Source: Pontibacter rufus
GTDB lineage: Bacteria; Bacteroidota; Bacteroidia; Cytophagales; Hymenobacteraceae
Reading direction: 5' to 3'
NCBI RefSeq assembly: GCF_015694705.1
Contig: NZ_JADQDR010000004.1
Span: forward strand, 186,001 to 250,000
Length of the DNA: 64,000 nucleotides
Shown here: piece by piece, positions 26,106 through 37,300 of the stretch
Position numbering within the stretch: the first letter of the stretch is position 1
How the letters are laid out: each line of letters begins with the position of its first letter
Translations under genes and position numbers: made by a program
The notes under the pieces: model-generated
Told to the model about the DNA's origin: nothing
What the model saw: the letters and a program-made list of their open reading frames with translations, nothing else
Database searches by the model: none

Positions 26106-28595
26106 ATGAGAAAACAGTCCATCCTTCTCTTTTTGCTCCTGATGCCGCTGCTGGTTTTTGCGCAGGACATTACAGTGCCCAAAAACGTTTATTTTGCGGA
26201 TATCCACCTGAAACTTTCGGATGGTGCGCAACAGGAAATTCAGAAGAAAGTGGATGCCCTGCACCGCAACCAGACCTATTTTAAAATGAAAGTAGAGCTG
26301 GCCGATGCGTATTTCCCGATCATCGAACGGGTGTTTAAGGAAGAAGGCGTGCCCGATGATTTTAAGTACCTCGCCCTGCAGGAAAGCGGGCTGGTGGGCG
26401 ATGCCGTTTCTACCTCCAATGCCGTGGGCTACTGGCAGTTTAAGAAAGAAGCTGCCGCTGATTTTAACCTGCGCATGGATAATGTGGTGGATGAGCGCAG
26501 CCACATCATAGCGGCCAGCCGTGGCGCCGCCCGTTATTTTAAGCGAAGCAACAACTACTACAACAATTGGTTTAACGCGCTGCTCTCGTACTACCTGGGC
26601 TACACAGGCGCCAAAGACTATACTTCGCCGCTGGACAAAGGTGCAAAGAACATGAACATCACCGAAAAATCGCACCCTTACGTGCTGACGTTCCTGGCGC
26701 ACAAGATTGCTTACGATAACTTTGTGGGCAAAAACACACCGGCTGTGTCACTGCGTGAACTGCGTGCCACGCCAGGCCAGAGCCTGGCCGATATCGCCCT
26801 GGCTACCAAAACAGATTACCCGGAGTTGGAGCGGTATAACAAGTGGCTGCTGGGCAATACCATCCCTTCGGATAAAGATTATTACGTGATGGTGCCGGTG
26901 CGCAATGGCGGCAGCGAAGGCGATTTGTTCGCATCAAACAACAGCAAAACTCCTGTACGCCGCACCGGGCCCGTTATGGCGGCGTCGATGGTGAAGCGCA
27001 ACGGTCTGAATGCCCTGGTTGCCCGCGCCGGTGACACCAAAGACAAGCTGGCGCTGCAGGCTGGCCTCTCTACCCGCCGTTTCCTGAAGTATAACGATAT
27101 GCGCAGCTTCGACAGCATCGAGGAAGGCGCTATTTACTATACTGAGCCCAAGAAAACTGATGCAGAAACAGAATACCACGTGGTGCAGCCCGGAGAAAGT
27201 ATGCAACAGATTGCGCAGCACTATGGCATCAAGCTTAATTACCTGCTCTTCAAAAATCGCATGAGCCGCAGCGAAGCGCCGGTACCAGGCCGCGTGCTTT
27301 GGTTGCAGAAACGCCGCCCGTACGCCACTCCTGTGGAGGTTCGTGACCTGAACAGACAGCAGGTTGCCTCGACAGCAGCCCCGGACAGCTATAACAAACC
27401 TGTAGCTACCCGCACAACGGAGGCAACTAAAACCACAGCAGCTGTCCACGACAAGAAACCAAAAGAAAATATCTTTACCAGATTTATCAACAGGCTGACA
27501 GGCCGCACAAAGCAGCCGGAGAAAGAACCAGAGGTAATAGCCGCAGAACCGGAAATAGTAAAACAGCCGGTTGCCACAGATCCTACACCTGCTATGGCTA
27601 CAGAAATACCGGCAGAAGAGACTGCGGCAGCGCAGCAGGCTCCAGCTGTTCCCGGCAAAGTGACCCAAGCTGAAACAGAGGGCCAGATAAAAGCGCAGCC
27701 TGAAACAGAAAAAGAAGAAACGCTGGAAACAGCAGCTCCTGTAACCACAAGCCCGGCAGCTAAGACCAATAAGGCAGGGCTATACCCCGGCACCGCAAAA
27801 GCAACACCGGATACAACCACTCAGCAGGAAGCAGCTGGCTGGCCAGTGCAAACATCGGAAACAGAAGCAGCCATAACAGCAGAAGCGATTGAGCCCGCAC
27901 AGGAAACAGATGGGGCCATACCTGCGGAAACCATAATGGCAGCAGAAGACACTATATTTAAAGAAACACCGGCTGCAGCGGCAACAACTGTGAAACCGGC
28001 TCCTACCAAACCACTGGCAGAACCCACTACCCAACCTGCCCCTACGCGGCACGTTGTTCAGCAGGGCCAAACTTTATACAGTATCTCCAGGATGTACGCT
28101 GTCAGCATAAACGACATCAGCCGCTGGAATAATCTGGGAGAGGAGCCGCTGAAAGTTGGCCAGGAACTGCTGATAGCGGAACCACTTGCTGTGCCGGCAC
28201 AGTCCGGGCCGGCAGAAACATATGCAGCCCCGGAGGCTGCTAACGGCCTCCACACAGTAGCTGCCGGCGAAACGCTTTACCAGATTTCTAAAATGTATAA
28301 CGTAACACCGGAACAGCTGCGCACATGGAATAACCTGCCGGACAACAGCATCCGGTTAGGGCAGGAACTGCGCGTGGCAGCACCTATTGAAACTGCTACA
28401 CCTGCACAAACTGAAGAGAAAACGCCTGCCAGCACCTTTAAGGGCAGCAGTACTTACCACACGGTGGCTCCCGGCGAAAGCATGTACCAGATATCGCGCA
28501 GCTATGGCGTTACCATCAAAGACATTATGGAGTGGAACAACAAGAGCGACTTTGCAGTAAGCGCCGGCGAAAAGCTGCTCATTAAGAAAAAGTAG
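26106..28595 (+). CDS. LysM-containing lytic transglycosylase (MltD-like)
   Basis: Periplasmic peptidoglycan lytic transglycosylase, 829 residues. A signal peptide (MRKQSILLFLLLMPLLVFAQ) precedes an SLT domain at about residues 70-220, with catalytic Glu93 in ALQESGL and the following NAVGYWQFKKEAA. LysM domains bind glycan at about 358-402, 648-690, 715-757 and 784-826, each starting like YHVVQPGESM. Residues about 410-645 form a long low-complexity linker rich in Ala, Thr, Glu, Pro and Lys. MltD of E. coli has fewer LysM repeats and no such linker. The gene stands alone between two hairpins. Confidence 0.93.
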   Translation: MRKQSILLFLLLMPLLVFAQDITVPKNVYFADIHLKLSDGAQQEIQKKVDALHRNQTYFKMKVELADAYFPIIERVFKEEGVPDDFKYLALQESGLVGDAVSTSNAVGYWQFKKEAAADFNLRMDNVVDERSHIIAASRGAARYFKRSNNYYNNWFNALLSYYLGYTGAKDYTSPLDKGAKNMNITEKSHPYVLTFLAHKIAYDNFVGKNTPAVSLRELRATPGQSLADIALATKTDYPELERYNKWLLGNTIPSDKDYYVMVPVRNGGSEGDLFASNNSKTPVRRTGPVMAASMVKRNGLNALVARAGDTKDKLALQAGLSTRRFLKYNDMRSFDSIEEGAIYYTEPKKTDAETEYHVVQPGESMQQIAQHYGIKLNYLLFKNRMSRSEAPVPGRVLWLQKRRPYATPVEVRDLNRQQVASTAAPDSYNKPVATRTTEATKTTAAVHDKKPKENIFTRFINRLTGRTKQPEKEPEVIAAEPEIVKQPVATDPTPAMATEIPAEETAAAQQAPAVPGKVTQAETEGQIKAQPETEKEETLETAAPVTTSPAAKTNKAGLYPGTAKATPDTTTQQEAAGWPVQTSETEAAITAEAIEPAQETDGAIPAETIMAAEDTIFKETPAAAATTVKPAPTKPLAEPTTQPAPTRHVVQQGQTLYSISRMYAVSINDISRWNNLGEEPLKVGQELLIAEPLAVPAQSGPAETYAAPEAANGLHTVAAGETLYQISKMYNVTPEQLRTWNNLPDNSIRLGQELRVAAPIETATPAQTEEKTPASTFKGSSTYHTVAPGESMYQISRSYGVTIKDIMEWNNKSDFAVSAGEKLLIKKK

Positions 28596-28610
28596 CACGC
28601 TTATAAAGCA

Positions 28611-28673
28611 AACCCGGCAGGTGCAGGCAGATATATTAAGTATGAGATGTATAACGCTGAAACCTGCCGGGTT
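28611..28673 (+). terminator. Terminator after the transglycosylase gene
   Basis: AACCCGGCAGGT (28611-28622) pairs with ACCTGCCGGGTT (28662-28673) across a long loop, followed by TTT. Confidence 0.7.
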
Positions 28674-28707
28674 TTCTGCTGCGTTAACTTCTGTATTATT
28701 AGTTCTG

Positions 28708-28745
28708 AAAAAGCAGCTTACAGGCTATTCTGTAAGCTGCTTTTT
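28708..28745. terminator. Terminator after the MFS gene (minus strand), bidirectional form
   Basis: Perfect 16-base stem: AAAAAGCAGCTTACAG at 28708-28723 and its complement at 28730-28745, loop of six bases. Confidence 0.87.
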
Positions 28746-28758
28746 GCTTCAGGCGCTA

Positions 28759-30096
28759 TCACGGAGAGCCTTCCTTGCCCGGAACAGTAAGGTTGTTGGC
28801 TGCCTGCAGTCCGGAGGCAATTTCCGGAAGTATGCCCAGGCGCTGGTATATCGGGCGTACCATCTCGCGCAGGCGGCTCAGTTGCAGGGCAAAGGGCACA
28901 ATGGTGAGCATAATCAGAATACCGCAACCCAGCAAAGTATAGCCTACCCCTATTCTCTCTGCTATGGCTCCGGCCAGCAGACTGCCAAACGGCCCCATTC
29001 CCAGCGAAGCCATCGAATAAAAACTCATTACGCGGCCGCGTTTGTCATCCTCCACAATGGTTTGCAGAATAGTGTTGCAGGAAGCCATCTGTACAATCAT
29101 ACCAAAACCTACAAACAGCATACACAGCAGCGATACCCAAAGTATGGTAGAAAAGGAAAAGGCAATCAGTCCTAAACCAAAGATAACAGCCGCTGCCACA
29201 ATTACTTTTCCCAGCCCCACAGCCGATTTACGGGGCGCCAGGTATAAAGCGCCGGTCAGGGCGCCAATACCGGAGGCGCCCATCAGGAAACCCAGTGTAT
29301 TGGCGTTGCCACCCAGTATGTCGCGGGCAAATGCCGGCATCAGCACGCTAAAAGGCATCCCTATCAGGCTCATGCTGGCCACCACCAGGATAATGGCCCG
29401 GATAGGCGGAAACCGGAAGGTATACCGAAAGCCGTCCTGCAACTGCTGCCATACTTTGCGGTGCTGCTTTACAGGCACGAAAGGTTTTGTGCGCATCAGC
29501 AGCAACGAGCCGATTACGGCCATGTAACTCAGCGCGTTTATCAGAAAACAGGCACCCTCCCCTACGGCCGCAATGATTACGCCCGCTATAGACGGCCCCA
29601 CCAGGCGCGCCACGTTAAACAGAGAAGAATTAAGGGCAATGGCATTGCTCAGGTCGTCGCGGTCTTCTACCAGTTCAATCACAAAGGCCTGCCGTGTGGA
29701 AGTATCAAAAGCATTCACGATGCCCATAAACGTGCTCAGCGCCAGAATGTGCCATATCCTGATGGTATCGGTAAGCACCAGCGCCGCCACCGCCGCGGCC
29801 TGCAGCATAAACGATGCCTGCGTTACCACCAGTATCCGGTGCCGGTCGAAACGGTCGGAGATAACGCCGGCAAAAGGGCCAAGTATAAAAGAGGGCGCCA
29901 GGCTGCAGAAGCTCACCATTCCCAGCAAAAACACCGAATCGGTGAGGCGGTATACCAGCCAGCTCATGGCAATGCGCTCCATCCAGGTGCCAACCAGCGA
30001 CACCCCCTGGCCCATAAAAAACAAGCGATAGTTTTTATGGCTAAGCGCTCTAAACATACCATTCAGCCTGCTTGTAGAATTTCCCTCCTGATCCAT
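28759..30096 (-). CDS. MFS transporter (EntS/MFS_3-like exporter)
   Basis: Integral membrane secondary transporter with about 12 helices, 445 residues. The loop 2-3 signature is GVISDRFDRHRIL, and the family start MFRALSHKNYRLFFMGQGVSLVGTWMERIAMSWLVYRLT is that of the MFS_3 (DUF894/enterobactin exporter-like) group. The substrate is unknown; no siderophore genes are nearby. A 527-base upstream gap (30097-30623) holds no convincing gene on either strand, apart from the promoter of the next gene. Confidence 0.9.
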   Translation of the reverse strand: MDQEGNSTSRLNGMFRALSHKNYRLFFMGQGVSLVGTWMERIAMSWLVYRLTDSVFLLGMVSFCSLAPSFILGPFAGVISDRFDRHRILVVTQASFMLQAAAVAALVLTDTIRIWHILALSTFMGIVNAFDTSTRQAFVIELVEDRDDLSNAIALNSSLFNVARLVGPSIAGVIIAAVGEGACFLINALSYMAVIGSLLLMRTKPFVPVKQHRKVWQQLQDGFRYTFRFPPIRAIILVVASMSLIGMPFSVLMPAFARDILGGNANTLGFLMGASGIGALTGALYLAPRKSAVGLGKVIVAAAVIFGLGLIAFSFSTILWVSLLCMLFVGFGMIVQMASCNTILQTIVEDDKRGRVMSFYSMASLGMGPFGSLLAGAIAERIGVGYTLLGCGILIMLTIVPFALQLSRLREMVRPIYQRLGILPEIASGLQAANNLTVPGKEGSP

Positions 30097-30535
30097 TTTT
30101 ACATTTACATTTTTAACACCGCTTCTTACTTACGTGCCGGGTTGCTAAAACCGTTACGCTTTCCGGGGATAGCTCCGCAAGTTTGAAAGTATACGGCTTG
30201 CAGGGCAGCCCTGCCCGGGTATACTGTCTGCCTGCAGGTATCTGCATATGCTTCTGAGGCGTAATATGTTATAAACCAAATTTGTTTATCCTTAAACTTA
30301 TCTGAAGAAAAATAAAGGACTGGCCCGGCAAGTATGGAGAATAGAAAAGGCCGTAAGGCCATTAGCAGGTTTACACAGGAATCCCTAAATTGCTTCTGCC
30401 GTGTGGTAACAATGGCTGATTTGCGCGTTGTTTTATGCAAGTAATGGGACAAATGAAATCCGGACAAAAGCCTTTCCCGCTCAAATTATTTAAAAACAGG
30501 TTATATCCTCCCCATACTTCATTTATACATTAAAC

Positions 30536-30543
30536 TAAGTTTG
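30536..30543 (+). promoter_or_regulatory. Predicted -7 element upstream of the PQQ dehydrogenase gene
   Basis: TAAGTTTG fits TAnnTTTG; 80 bases before the ATG. Confidence 0.5.
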
Positions 30544-30623
30544 TCCGCATACTTAAATGCTAAAAGCTTAATTTAACATATGCTGAAAACCACAGGCGCA
30601 AGAAATCAATTTGCTGATAGACG

Positions 30624-32873
30624 ATGAGAAAGTATGTAGGACTATTATTAGCTGTGTTACTGTTCATACTTAATTCCTGTAAAGATTCTTCTTCACAGGC
30701 CTATGATTATAGTAGCTGGCGCACTTATGCAGGGTCAAAAGACGGGAACAGGTATTCTGCAAATGACCAGATTACGCCTCAGAATGTAGCACAACTGCAG
30801 ATTGCCTGGACGTACAGCACGCAGGACAAAGATCCGGAAAACCGCTCACAGTTGCAGTGCAACCCCATCATAGTGGATGGAATCCTGTATGGTACTTCGC
30901 CGCAATCAAAATTGTTTGCTTTGGATGCGGCAACCGGACGGCAAAAATGGAGCTTTAACCCTTACGAACAGGGAAATCAGGAGAAAGATAAACTGGCGGC
31001 ATTTAACGTGAACCGCGGGGTAAGCTACTGGCAAAATGAAGAAGGAACCGATAAACGGATTTTGTACAGTGTGGGCCATCGCCTATATGCCATCAATGCC
31101 GTAAACGGCAAGCCTGTCCCTGCCTTCGGGCAACATGGTTTTATCGATCTGCGGCAGCATTTAGACCAGGATAACACGGAGAATGCTTATGTGGCCGGCA
31201 CCACGCCGGGTATTATTTACAAAGATTTACTTATCTGGGGCATGCGCCTGTCGGAAGGGCCGGATGCTCTGGCCGGGCATATACGGGCTTTTGATGTACG
31301 CACCGGCGAGCGCCGCTGGATATTCCACACCATTCCGCACCCGGGCGAAACCGGTTACGACACCTGGGAGAACCCGGATAGCTGGAAGCGGATCGGCGGG
31401 GCCAACAACTGGGCTGGTATGGCGCTGGACGAAAAGCGCGGCATTGTGTATGTTCCGACCGGATCGGCTACGCCCGATTTCTACGGCGGTGTACGCAAAG
31501 GACAGAACCTGTTTGCCAACTCTATTATTGCCCTCGATGCCGCCACCGGCAAGTACATCTGGCATTACCAGGTGGTGCATCACGATTTGTGGGATCGCGA
31601 TTTGCCGGCCAATCCTAACCTGGTAACGGTAAACCATAATGGCAAAAAGATTGATGCCGTTGCCCAGATTACCAAGCATGGTTACGTGTTTTTACTGGAT
31701 CGCACCAACGGCAAGCCGCTCTTCCCGATAAAGGAAGTGCCGGTACCTGCCTCAGGCTTACCCGGCGAAAAAGCCTGGCCTACGCAGCCTATTCCTACCC
31801 TGCCCGAGCCGTTTGCCCGCCAGAAGTTCGGCCCCGAGGATGTAACCGACATCTCCCCCGAAACACACCGGGACATGATGGAAAAGTATAAGCAGGTAAA
31901 GCACCGGATTATGTTTGCACCGCCAAGCAAAGCAGGCAGCTGGATTTTCCCTGGCTTTGACGGCGGTGGCGAATGGGGCGGCGCTGCCGTAGATCCGGAA
32001 TCAAATATTCTGTACGTGAACAGCAGCGAGGTGCCTTGGGCCCTAACGATGATTGACGTACCAAAAAATGAAACAGCTGACCATACCCTGAAAGGTGTTG
32101 GCAAAACCGTGTATAACAAATATTGTATTGCCTGCCACGGCCCCGATTTAAAAGGCAACGGTTCTTCTTATCCCTCCTTGGTTAACATCGGCAACAAGTA
32201 TACAGCAGCGCAGGTAAGTCAAATTATAGAGAACGGCCGGAACATGATGCCTTCCTTTAAACAAATACCGGCAAGCAAAAAAGAAGCGCTCCTGGCTTTT
32301 CTGCTGAACACCGCAGACAAGGAGCCGGCATTGGCGGCTAACAAGCCCGGCGGTTCGGAGGCCAGCAATGCAAAAGAACCGGTAACCTCCGCCAATACTC
32401 CGGAAACCAGGGATCTACAGGATGAGGTTCCGTACACCATGACGGGTTACAACAAGTTTTTAGACAAAGACGGTTATCCGGGCATAAAGCCACCCTGGGG
32501 CACACTCAATGCGGTGGATCTCAATAGTGGTAAACTGCTATGGAAAGTGCCTCTGGGAGAATATGAAGAACTAACCAAAAGCGGCATCCCGCCTACCGGC
32601 ACCGAAAATTATGGCGGCCCCCTGGTAACCAAAGGCGGCCTGGTATTTATCGCGGCGACCAAAGATGCCAAAATCCGTGCTTTCGATAAAAAAACAGGTA
32701 AAGTGTTATGGCAGGCCGACTTGCCGGTTCCGGGCTATGCCACACCGGCTACTTATGCTGTTGCCGGCCGGCAGTATGTCGTAATTGCCTGCGGCGGCGG
32801 CAAGTTAGGCAGCAAATCCGGCGATGTATACATGGCCTTTGCCCTGTCTGATACAGTTGGCGGCAACAGATAA
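30624..32873 (+). CDS. PQQ-dependent dehydrogenase with internal cytochrome c domain (lipoprotein)
   Basis: Quinoprotein alcohol/sugar dehydrogenase in the periplasm, 749 residues. The leader ends in the lipobox LNSC, so it is membrane-anchored. Eight-bladed propeller repeats of the type AxDxxTGKxxWxF occur from residue 30 to about 480 and again from about 610 to 745. A c-type haem domain is inserted between them: CIACH at residues 501-505 and the distal ligand Met in NMMPSF at about 541-542. A Pro/Ala/Thr-rich linker follows. The haem would pass electrons from PQQ to the respiratory chain. No PQQ biosynthesis genes lie in this window. The substrate is unknown. Confidence 0.92.
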   Translation: MRKYVGLLLAVLLFILNSCKDSSSQAYDYSSWRTYAGSKDGNRYSANDQITPQNVAQLQIAWTYSTQDKDPENRSQLQCNPIIVDGILYGTSPQSKLFALDAATGRQKWSFNPYEQGNQEKDKLAAFNVNRGVSYWQNEEGTDKRILYSVGHRLYAINAVNGKPVPAFGQHGFIDLRQHLDQDNTENAYVAGTTPGIIYKDLLIWGMRLSEGPDALAGHIRAFDVRTGERRWIFHTIPHPGETGYDTWENPDSWKRIGGANNWAGMALDEKRGIVYVPTGSATPDFYGGVRKGQNLFANSIIALDAATGKYIWHYQVVHHDLWDRDLPANPNLVTVNHNGKKIDAVAQITKHGYVFLLDRTNGKPLFPIKEVPVPASGLPGEKAWPTQPIPTLPEPFARQKFGPEDVTDISPETHRDMMEKYKQVKHRIMFAPPSKAGSWIFPGFDGGGEWGGAAVDPESNILYVNSSEVPWALTMIDVPKNETADHTLKGVGKTVYNKYCIACHGPDLKGNGSSYPSLVNIGNKYTAAQVSQIIENGRNMMPSFKQIPASKKEALLAFLLNTADKEPALAANKPGGSEASNAKEPVTSANTPETRDLQDEVPYTMTGYNKFLDKDGYPGIKPPWGTLNAVDLNSGKLLWKVPLGEYEELTKSGIPPTGTENYGGPLVTKGGLVFIAATKDAKIRAFDKKTGKVLWQADLPVPGYATPATYAVAGRQYVVIACGGGKLGSKSGDVYMAFALSDTVGGNR

Positions 32874-33014
32874 CACGACACCCTGCAGACAGGAAATAGT
32901 TCAGAATGAGCAATAAAGGCCAGTATTATACCTGGCGGGCTGCAAAAAAGAAAGGTAACATAAACAGCTAAGGGAGGTATAAGTAACCTTACATTTTTAA
33001 AATAGAATAAGCGT

Positions 33015-34139
33015 ATGAACGAAGTACTGGAAAGAATTTATTTCCATAACACCGTTAAAGATTACATCATTGTAGTAGCCTGTATTTTGGTCGCTTTGCT
33101 GCTGGTCAGGCTTTTTAAGCGGACAATTCTGATAAAGATTTCCCTTTGGACCGAAAAAACCAAGTTTAAATTTGATAATTACCTCATCGGGAGCTTTGAG
33201 CGTTTTGGTATACCGATTATCAATATCTGTATTGTTTATGTAGGTATAAATTATCTGACGCTCTCAGCAAGGGCCGATAAAATTATTGACATTGCAACAA
33301 CCGTAGCTATCACTATCCTGGTGATCCGTTTTGTATCGTCGGCCCTGTCGCTGGTGGTGGGGGCTTATTTCACCCGGAAACACCACACAGCCAGCGGAGC
33401 CAACGAGATGGGAGCCATCAACCTCATCATCGGCATTATTATCTGGTTTATTGGCCTGGGCTTTTTGTTTGATAACCTGGGCTACGACCTCACAGCCATC
33501 ATCGCCGGCCTGGGCGTAGGCGGTATTGCGGTGGCGCTGGCAGCACAAAACATACTTGGCGACTTGTTCAACTACTTTGTTATTTTCCTGGACAGGCCTT
33601 TTGAGGTCGGCGATTTTCTGGTGGTTGGTAACGAAAATGGCACAGTAGAGCACATCGGCGTAAAAACTACGCGTATCAGGACCCTATCCGGCGAACAGTT
33701 GGTGTTCTCTAACAGCGACCTGACCAGTTCCCGCATCCATAACTTTAAAACCATGCAAAAGCGCCGCGTGGTCTTTAAAATTGGCGTTACTTACCAAACA
33801 TCCTACGAAAACGTGGAAAAGATTCCGGAACTGCTTAAAAGCATTGTAGAGGAGCAGGAACCGGTGAAATTCGACCGGGCGCACTTTGCTTCCTACGGCG
33901 ATTCCAGTCTTGACTATGAAATAGTATACTACGTACTCGACCCGGACTACAACAAGTACATGGATATCCAGCAAGCCATTAATCTGAGCATTTACAAGCA
34001 GTTTGCAGCGCTCGGAATCGAGATTGCATTCCCAACCCGCACGCTGTTCGTGGTAAATCAGCAGGAGGACGAGCAGGAAAAGGAGCCGGTGCAGCCCCCC
34101 AGCCGGCAAGGCTCCGAGCAACAAAGTATAGCCCATTAA
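33015..34139 (+). CDS. MscS-family mechanosensitive channel
   Basis: 374-residue membrane channel that opens under turgor stress. There are four to five hydrophobic helices. The pore-lining TM3 pattern GLGVGGIAVALAAQNILGDLFNYFVIFLDRPFEVGDFL is diagnostic. A beta domain follows, with TTRIRTLSGEQLVFSNSDL, and the C-terminal alpha/beta domain ends with a Gln/Glu-rich tail (DEQEKEPVQPPSRQGSEQQ). It stands alone, 141 bases after the PQQ gene, and is followed by a terminator. Confidence 0.95.
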   Translation: MNEVLERIYFHNTVKDYIIVVACILVALLLVRLFKRTILIKISLWTEKTKFKFDNYLIGSFERFGIPIINICIVYVGINYLTLSARADKIIDIATTVAITILVIRFVSSALSLVVGAYFTRKHHTASGANEMGAINLIIGIIIWFIGLGFLFDNLGYDLTAIIAGLGVGGIAVALAAQNILGDLFNYFVIFLDRPFEVGDFLVVGNENGTVEHIGVKTTRIRTLSGEQLVFSNSDLTSSRIHNFKTMQKRRVVFKIGVTYQTSYENVEKIPELLKSIVEEQEPVKFDRAHFASYGDSSLDYEIVYYVLDPDYNKYMDIQQAINLSIYKQFAALGIEIAFPTRTLFVVNQQEDEQEKEPVQPPSRQGSEQQSIAH

Positions 34140-34143
34140 AAGC

Positions 34144-34172
34144 AAAGCAGCGGAGACAATTTCCGCTGCTTT
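34144..34172 (+). terminator. Terminator after the MscS gene
   Basis: AAAGCAGCGGA (34144-34154) pairs with TCCGCTGCTTT (34162-34172), followed by a T-run. Confidence 0.87.
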
Positions 34173-34316
34173 TTTGTTGTAACCATAGCACTTTATACTT
34201 GGGCAGCCGCCCGATTTTCCGTACTTTTATCATCCCGAAGATGACTTCCAAGTATAGACTTCTTCTAATAAAGATGTCATTCGTATTTCATCATTTGTAA
34301 TTCGTAATTCTCCGAA

Positions 34317-37300
34317 ATGCCTGTTTTCTCGCATCTACATACCCATACGCAGTACTCGCTGCTCGACGGCCAGGCCAGCATTGGCGCGCTCATGAAAAAG
34401 GCGCAGGCTGATGGCATGCCCGCCGTGGCCATGACGGACCACGGCAACATGTTTGCCGCCTTTAATTTCGTGGCCGAGGCCAACAAGTATAACGTGAAGC
34501 CGATCGTGGGCTGCGAGTTTTACCTGGTAAAAGACCGCCACCTGAAGACCTTTACCAAGGAGCAGAAAGATGTGCGTCACCACCAGCTCCTGCTGGCCAA
34601 AGACCAGGAAGGTTACCAGAACCTGGCCAAGCTCTGCTCGCTGTCATACATCGAAGGTGTGTACAGCAAGTGGCCGCGCATCGACAAAGAGTTGCTGCAG
34701 AAGTATAGCAAAGGCCTGATTGCCACCAGCTGCTGCATCGGCGCCGAGCTGCCGCAGGCTATCCTCTGGAAAACGGAGGCCGAAGCCGAGGAACTGCTGA
34801 AATGGTGGCTTGATTTGTTTGGCGAGGATTATTACATCGAGCTGCAGCGCCACGGCCTGCAGAACATCGATGGCACCGGCAAAAGCCAGGAAGACGTGAA
34901 CCAGGTGCTGCTGAAGTTTGCCCATAAGTATAACATCAAGGTGATCTGCACCAACGACTCGCACTACGTGGATCAGGACGACTGGAACGCGCACGACATC
35001 CTGCTGTGCGTGAACACCGGCGAAGACCAGAGCACACCCGTTGGTGATTTTGCGACCAAATATTACCGTTTTCTGTCAGATGACCAGAAAGTGATATACG
35101 ACACCGTGGACAACGTACGCAACAAGTATGGCCATATGCCAAATATCCGGCAAATGCTGAACCGCATCGACGAAGCTGGCCCGAAAACGCGCTTTGGTTT
35201 CCCCAACGACCAGTTCTACTTTAAAACGCAGGACGAGATGAACGCGCTGTTCAAGGATGTGCCGCAGGCGGTGGATAATACCAACGAGATTGTAGACAAG
35301 ATAACGCCGCCCAAGCTGAAGCGTGACATCCTGCTGCCCAATTTCCCGATTCCGCCGGAGCACGCCAATGCCGATGCCTTTCTGCGTCACCTGACCTTTG
35401 TGGGAGCTAAGAAGCGGTACATTGATATCACCCCGGAAATAGAAGAACGCCTGGATTACGAACTGCGCATTATTGAGACGATGGGCTTTGCCGGCTATTT
35501 CCTCATTGTGCAGGACTTCATCAACAAAGGCCGCGACATAGGCGTGGCCGTGGGACCGGGACGTGGTTCGGCGGCCGGCTCGGCGGTGGCTTACTGCATC
35601 GGTATCACCAACATCGACCCGATCAAGTATAACCTGCTGTTCGAGCGATTCCTCAACCCGGAGCGTGTATCAATGCCCGATATTGATATTGACTTTGACG
35701 ACGTGAACCGCCAGCGCGTGATTGACTACGTGGTAGAGAAGTATGGCAAAACACAGGTAGCGCAGATCATCACTTTTGGTACGATGGCCGCTAAATCGTC
35801 GATTAAAGATGTGGCCCGATCTACCTCTTTGCCGCTTGCTGAGGCCAACGAACTGGCCAAAATGGTGCCGGACACGCCGGGCACTACCCTGGCCAAGGCC
35901 TTTATCGAAAATCTGGAACTGGCTGCCATCCGCGAAGGCAACGATCATCGTGGCGCTACGCTAAGATTGGCCGAGAAGCTGGAGGGCTCCATCCGTAACA
36001 CAGGTATACATGCTGCCGGCGTCATCATCGCGCCCGACGACATCACCAACTATATCCCGGTTTCCACTTCCAAAGACGCCGACCTGCTCGTCACGCAATT
36101 CGACGGCAAAGTGATCGAGAGCGCGGGCATGCTGAAGATGGACTTCCTGGGTCTGAAAACGCTGACCATCATCAAAGACGCCATCGAGCTGATCGAGAAA
36201 AACCATGGCGTGAAGATCGACATTGATGCCATACCGATAGACGACGAGAAAACCTACCAGCTCTACCAGCGCGGTGACACGATTGGCACGTTTCAGTTTG
36301 AGTCGGAAGGCATGCGCATGTACCTCAAGGACCTGCAGCCCACCAACATAGAAGACCTGATTGCGATGAACGCCCTGTACCGCCCAGGCCCGATGCAGTT
36401 CATCCCCAACTTTATTAACCGGAAGCATGGCCGCGAAGAGGTAGAATACCCGCACGAGCTGCTCAAACCTATACTGGAGTACTCCTACGGTATTATGGTA
36501 TACCAGGAGCAGATCATGCAGACGGCCCAGATTCTGGCCGGTTACTCGCTGGGCGGTGCCGATTTGCTGCGCCGCGCCATGGGTAAAAAGGACATGAAGA
36601 AGATGGCCGAGGAGCGGGAAAAGTTCATCAAAGGAGCTGCCGAAAAGCACAAAATCGCTCCAAAGAAAGCTTCTGAGGTGTTTGACGTGATGGAGAAATT
36701 CGCGCAATACGGCTTTAACCGCTCCCACTCGGCCGCCTACTCGGTGGTGGCTTACCAGACGGGTTACCTGAAAGCGCATTATCCGGCCGAGTACATGGCT
36801 GCCGTGCTCACCAACAACATGAACGACATCAAAAAAGTGACGTTCTTTATTGAGGAGGCACGCAAGCAAGGCGTGGAAGTACTGGGCCCGGATGTGAACG
36901 AATCGCTCTTAAAGTTCAACGTGAACGAGAAAGGCCAGATTCGTTTTGGCCTCGCTGCGATAAAAGGAACCGGCGAATCTGCCGTAGATGCCATTATTTC
37001 AGAACGTGAGACAAACGGACTGTACCAGGATATCTTCGACTTTGCCAAGCGCGTGAACCTGCGGGCCGTGAACAAAAAGACCTTTGAAAGTATGGCCCTG
37101 GCCGGTGCGTTTGACTCGTGGGGATTGTACCACCGGGCGCAGTTGATAGAAGTACCGGAGGGCGAAAGCATGCCTTTGCTGGAGAAGGCGGTGCGCTACG
37201 GTAACAATTACCAGGCTGAACAGCAGGCAGCACAGCAGTCGCTGTTTGGCGGCAGCGCCGCGGTGGCATCTCCGCTACCGAAGATTCCGGAAGTGCAGGT

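Noticed and set aside
28759..30186. Long plus-strand frames across the MFS gene
   Set aside because: The minus-strand MFS protein has clear family features; the plus frames are basic and repetitive.
30126..30467. 113-codon minus-strand frame upstream of the MFS gene
   Set aside because: No domain, no promoter, lies in intergenic DNA with no coding-like pattern.
35961..36869. 302-codon antisense frame inside dnaE
   Set aside because: Composition is that of a shadow; dnaE motifs cover the region.
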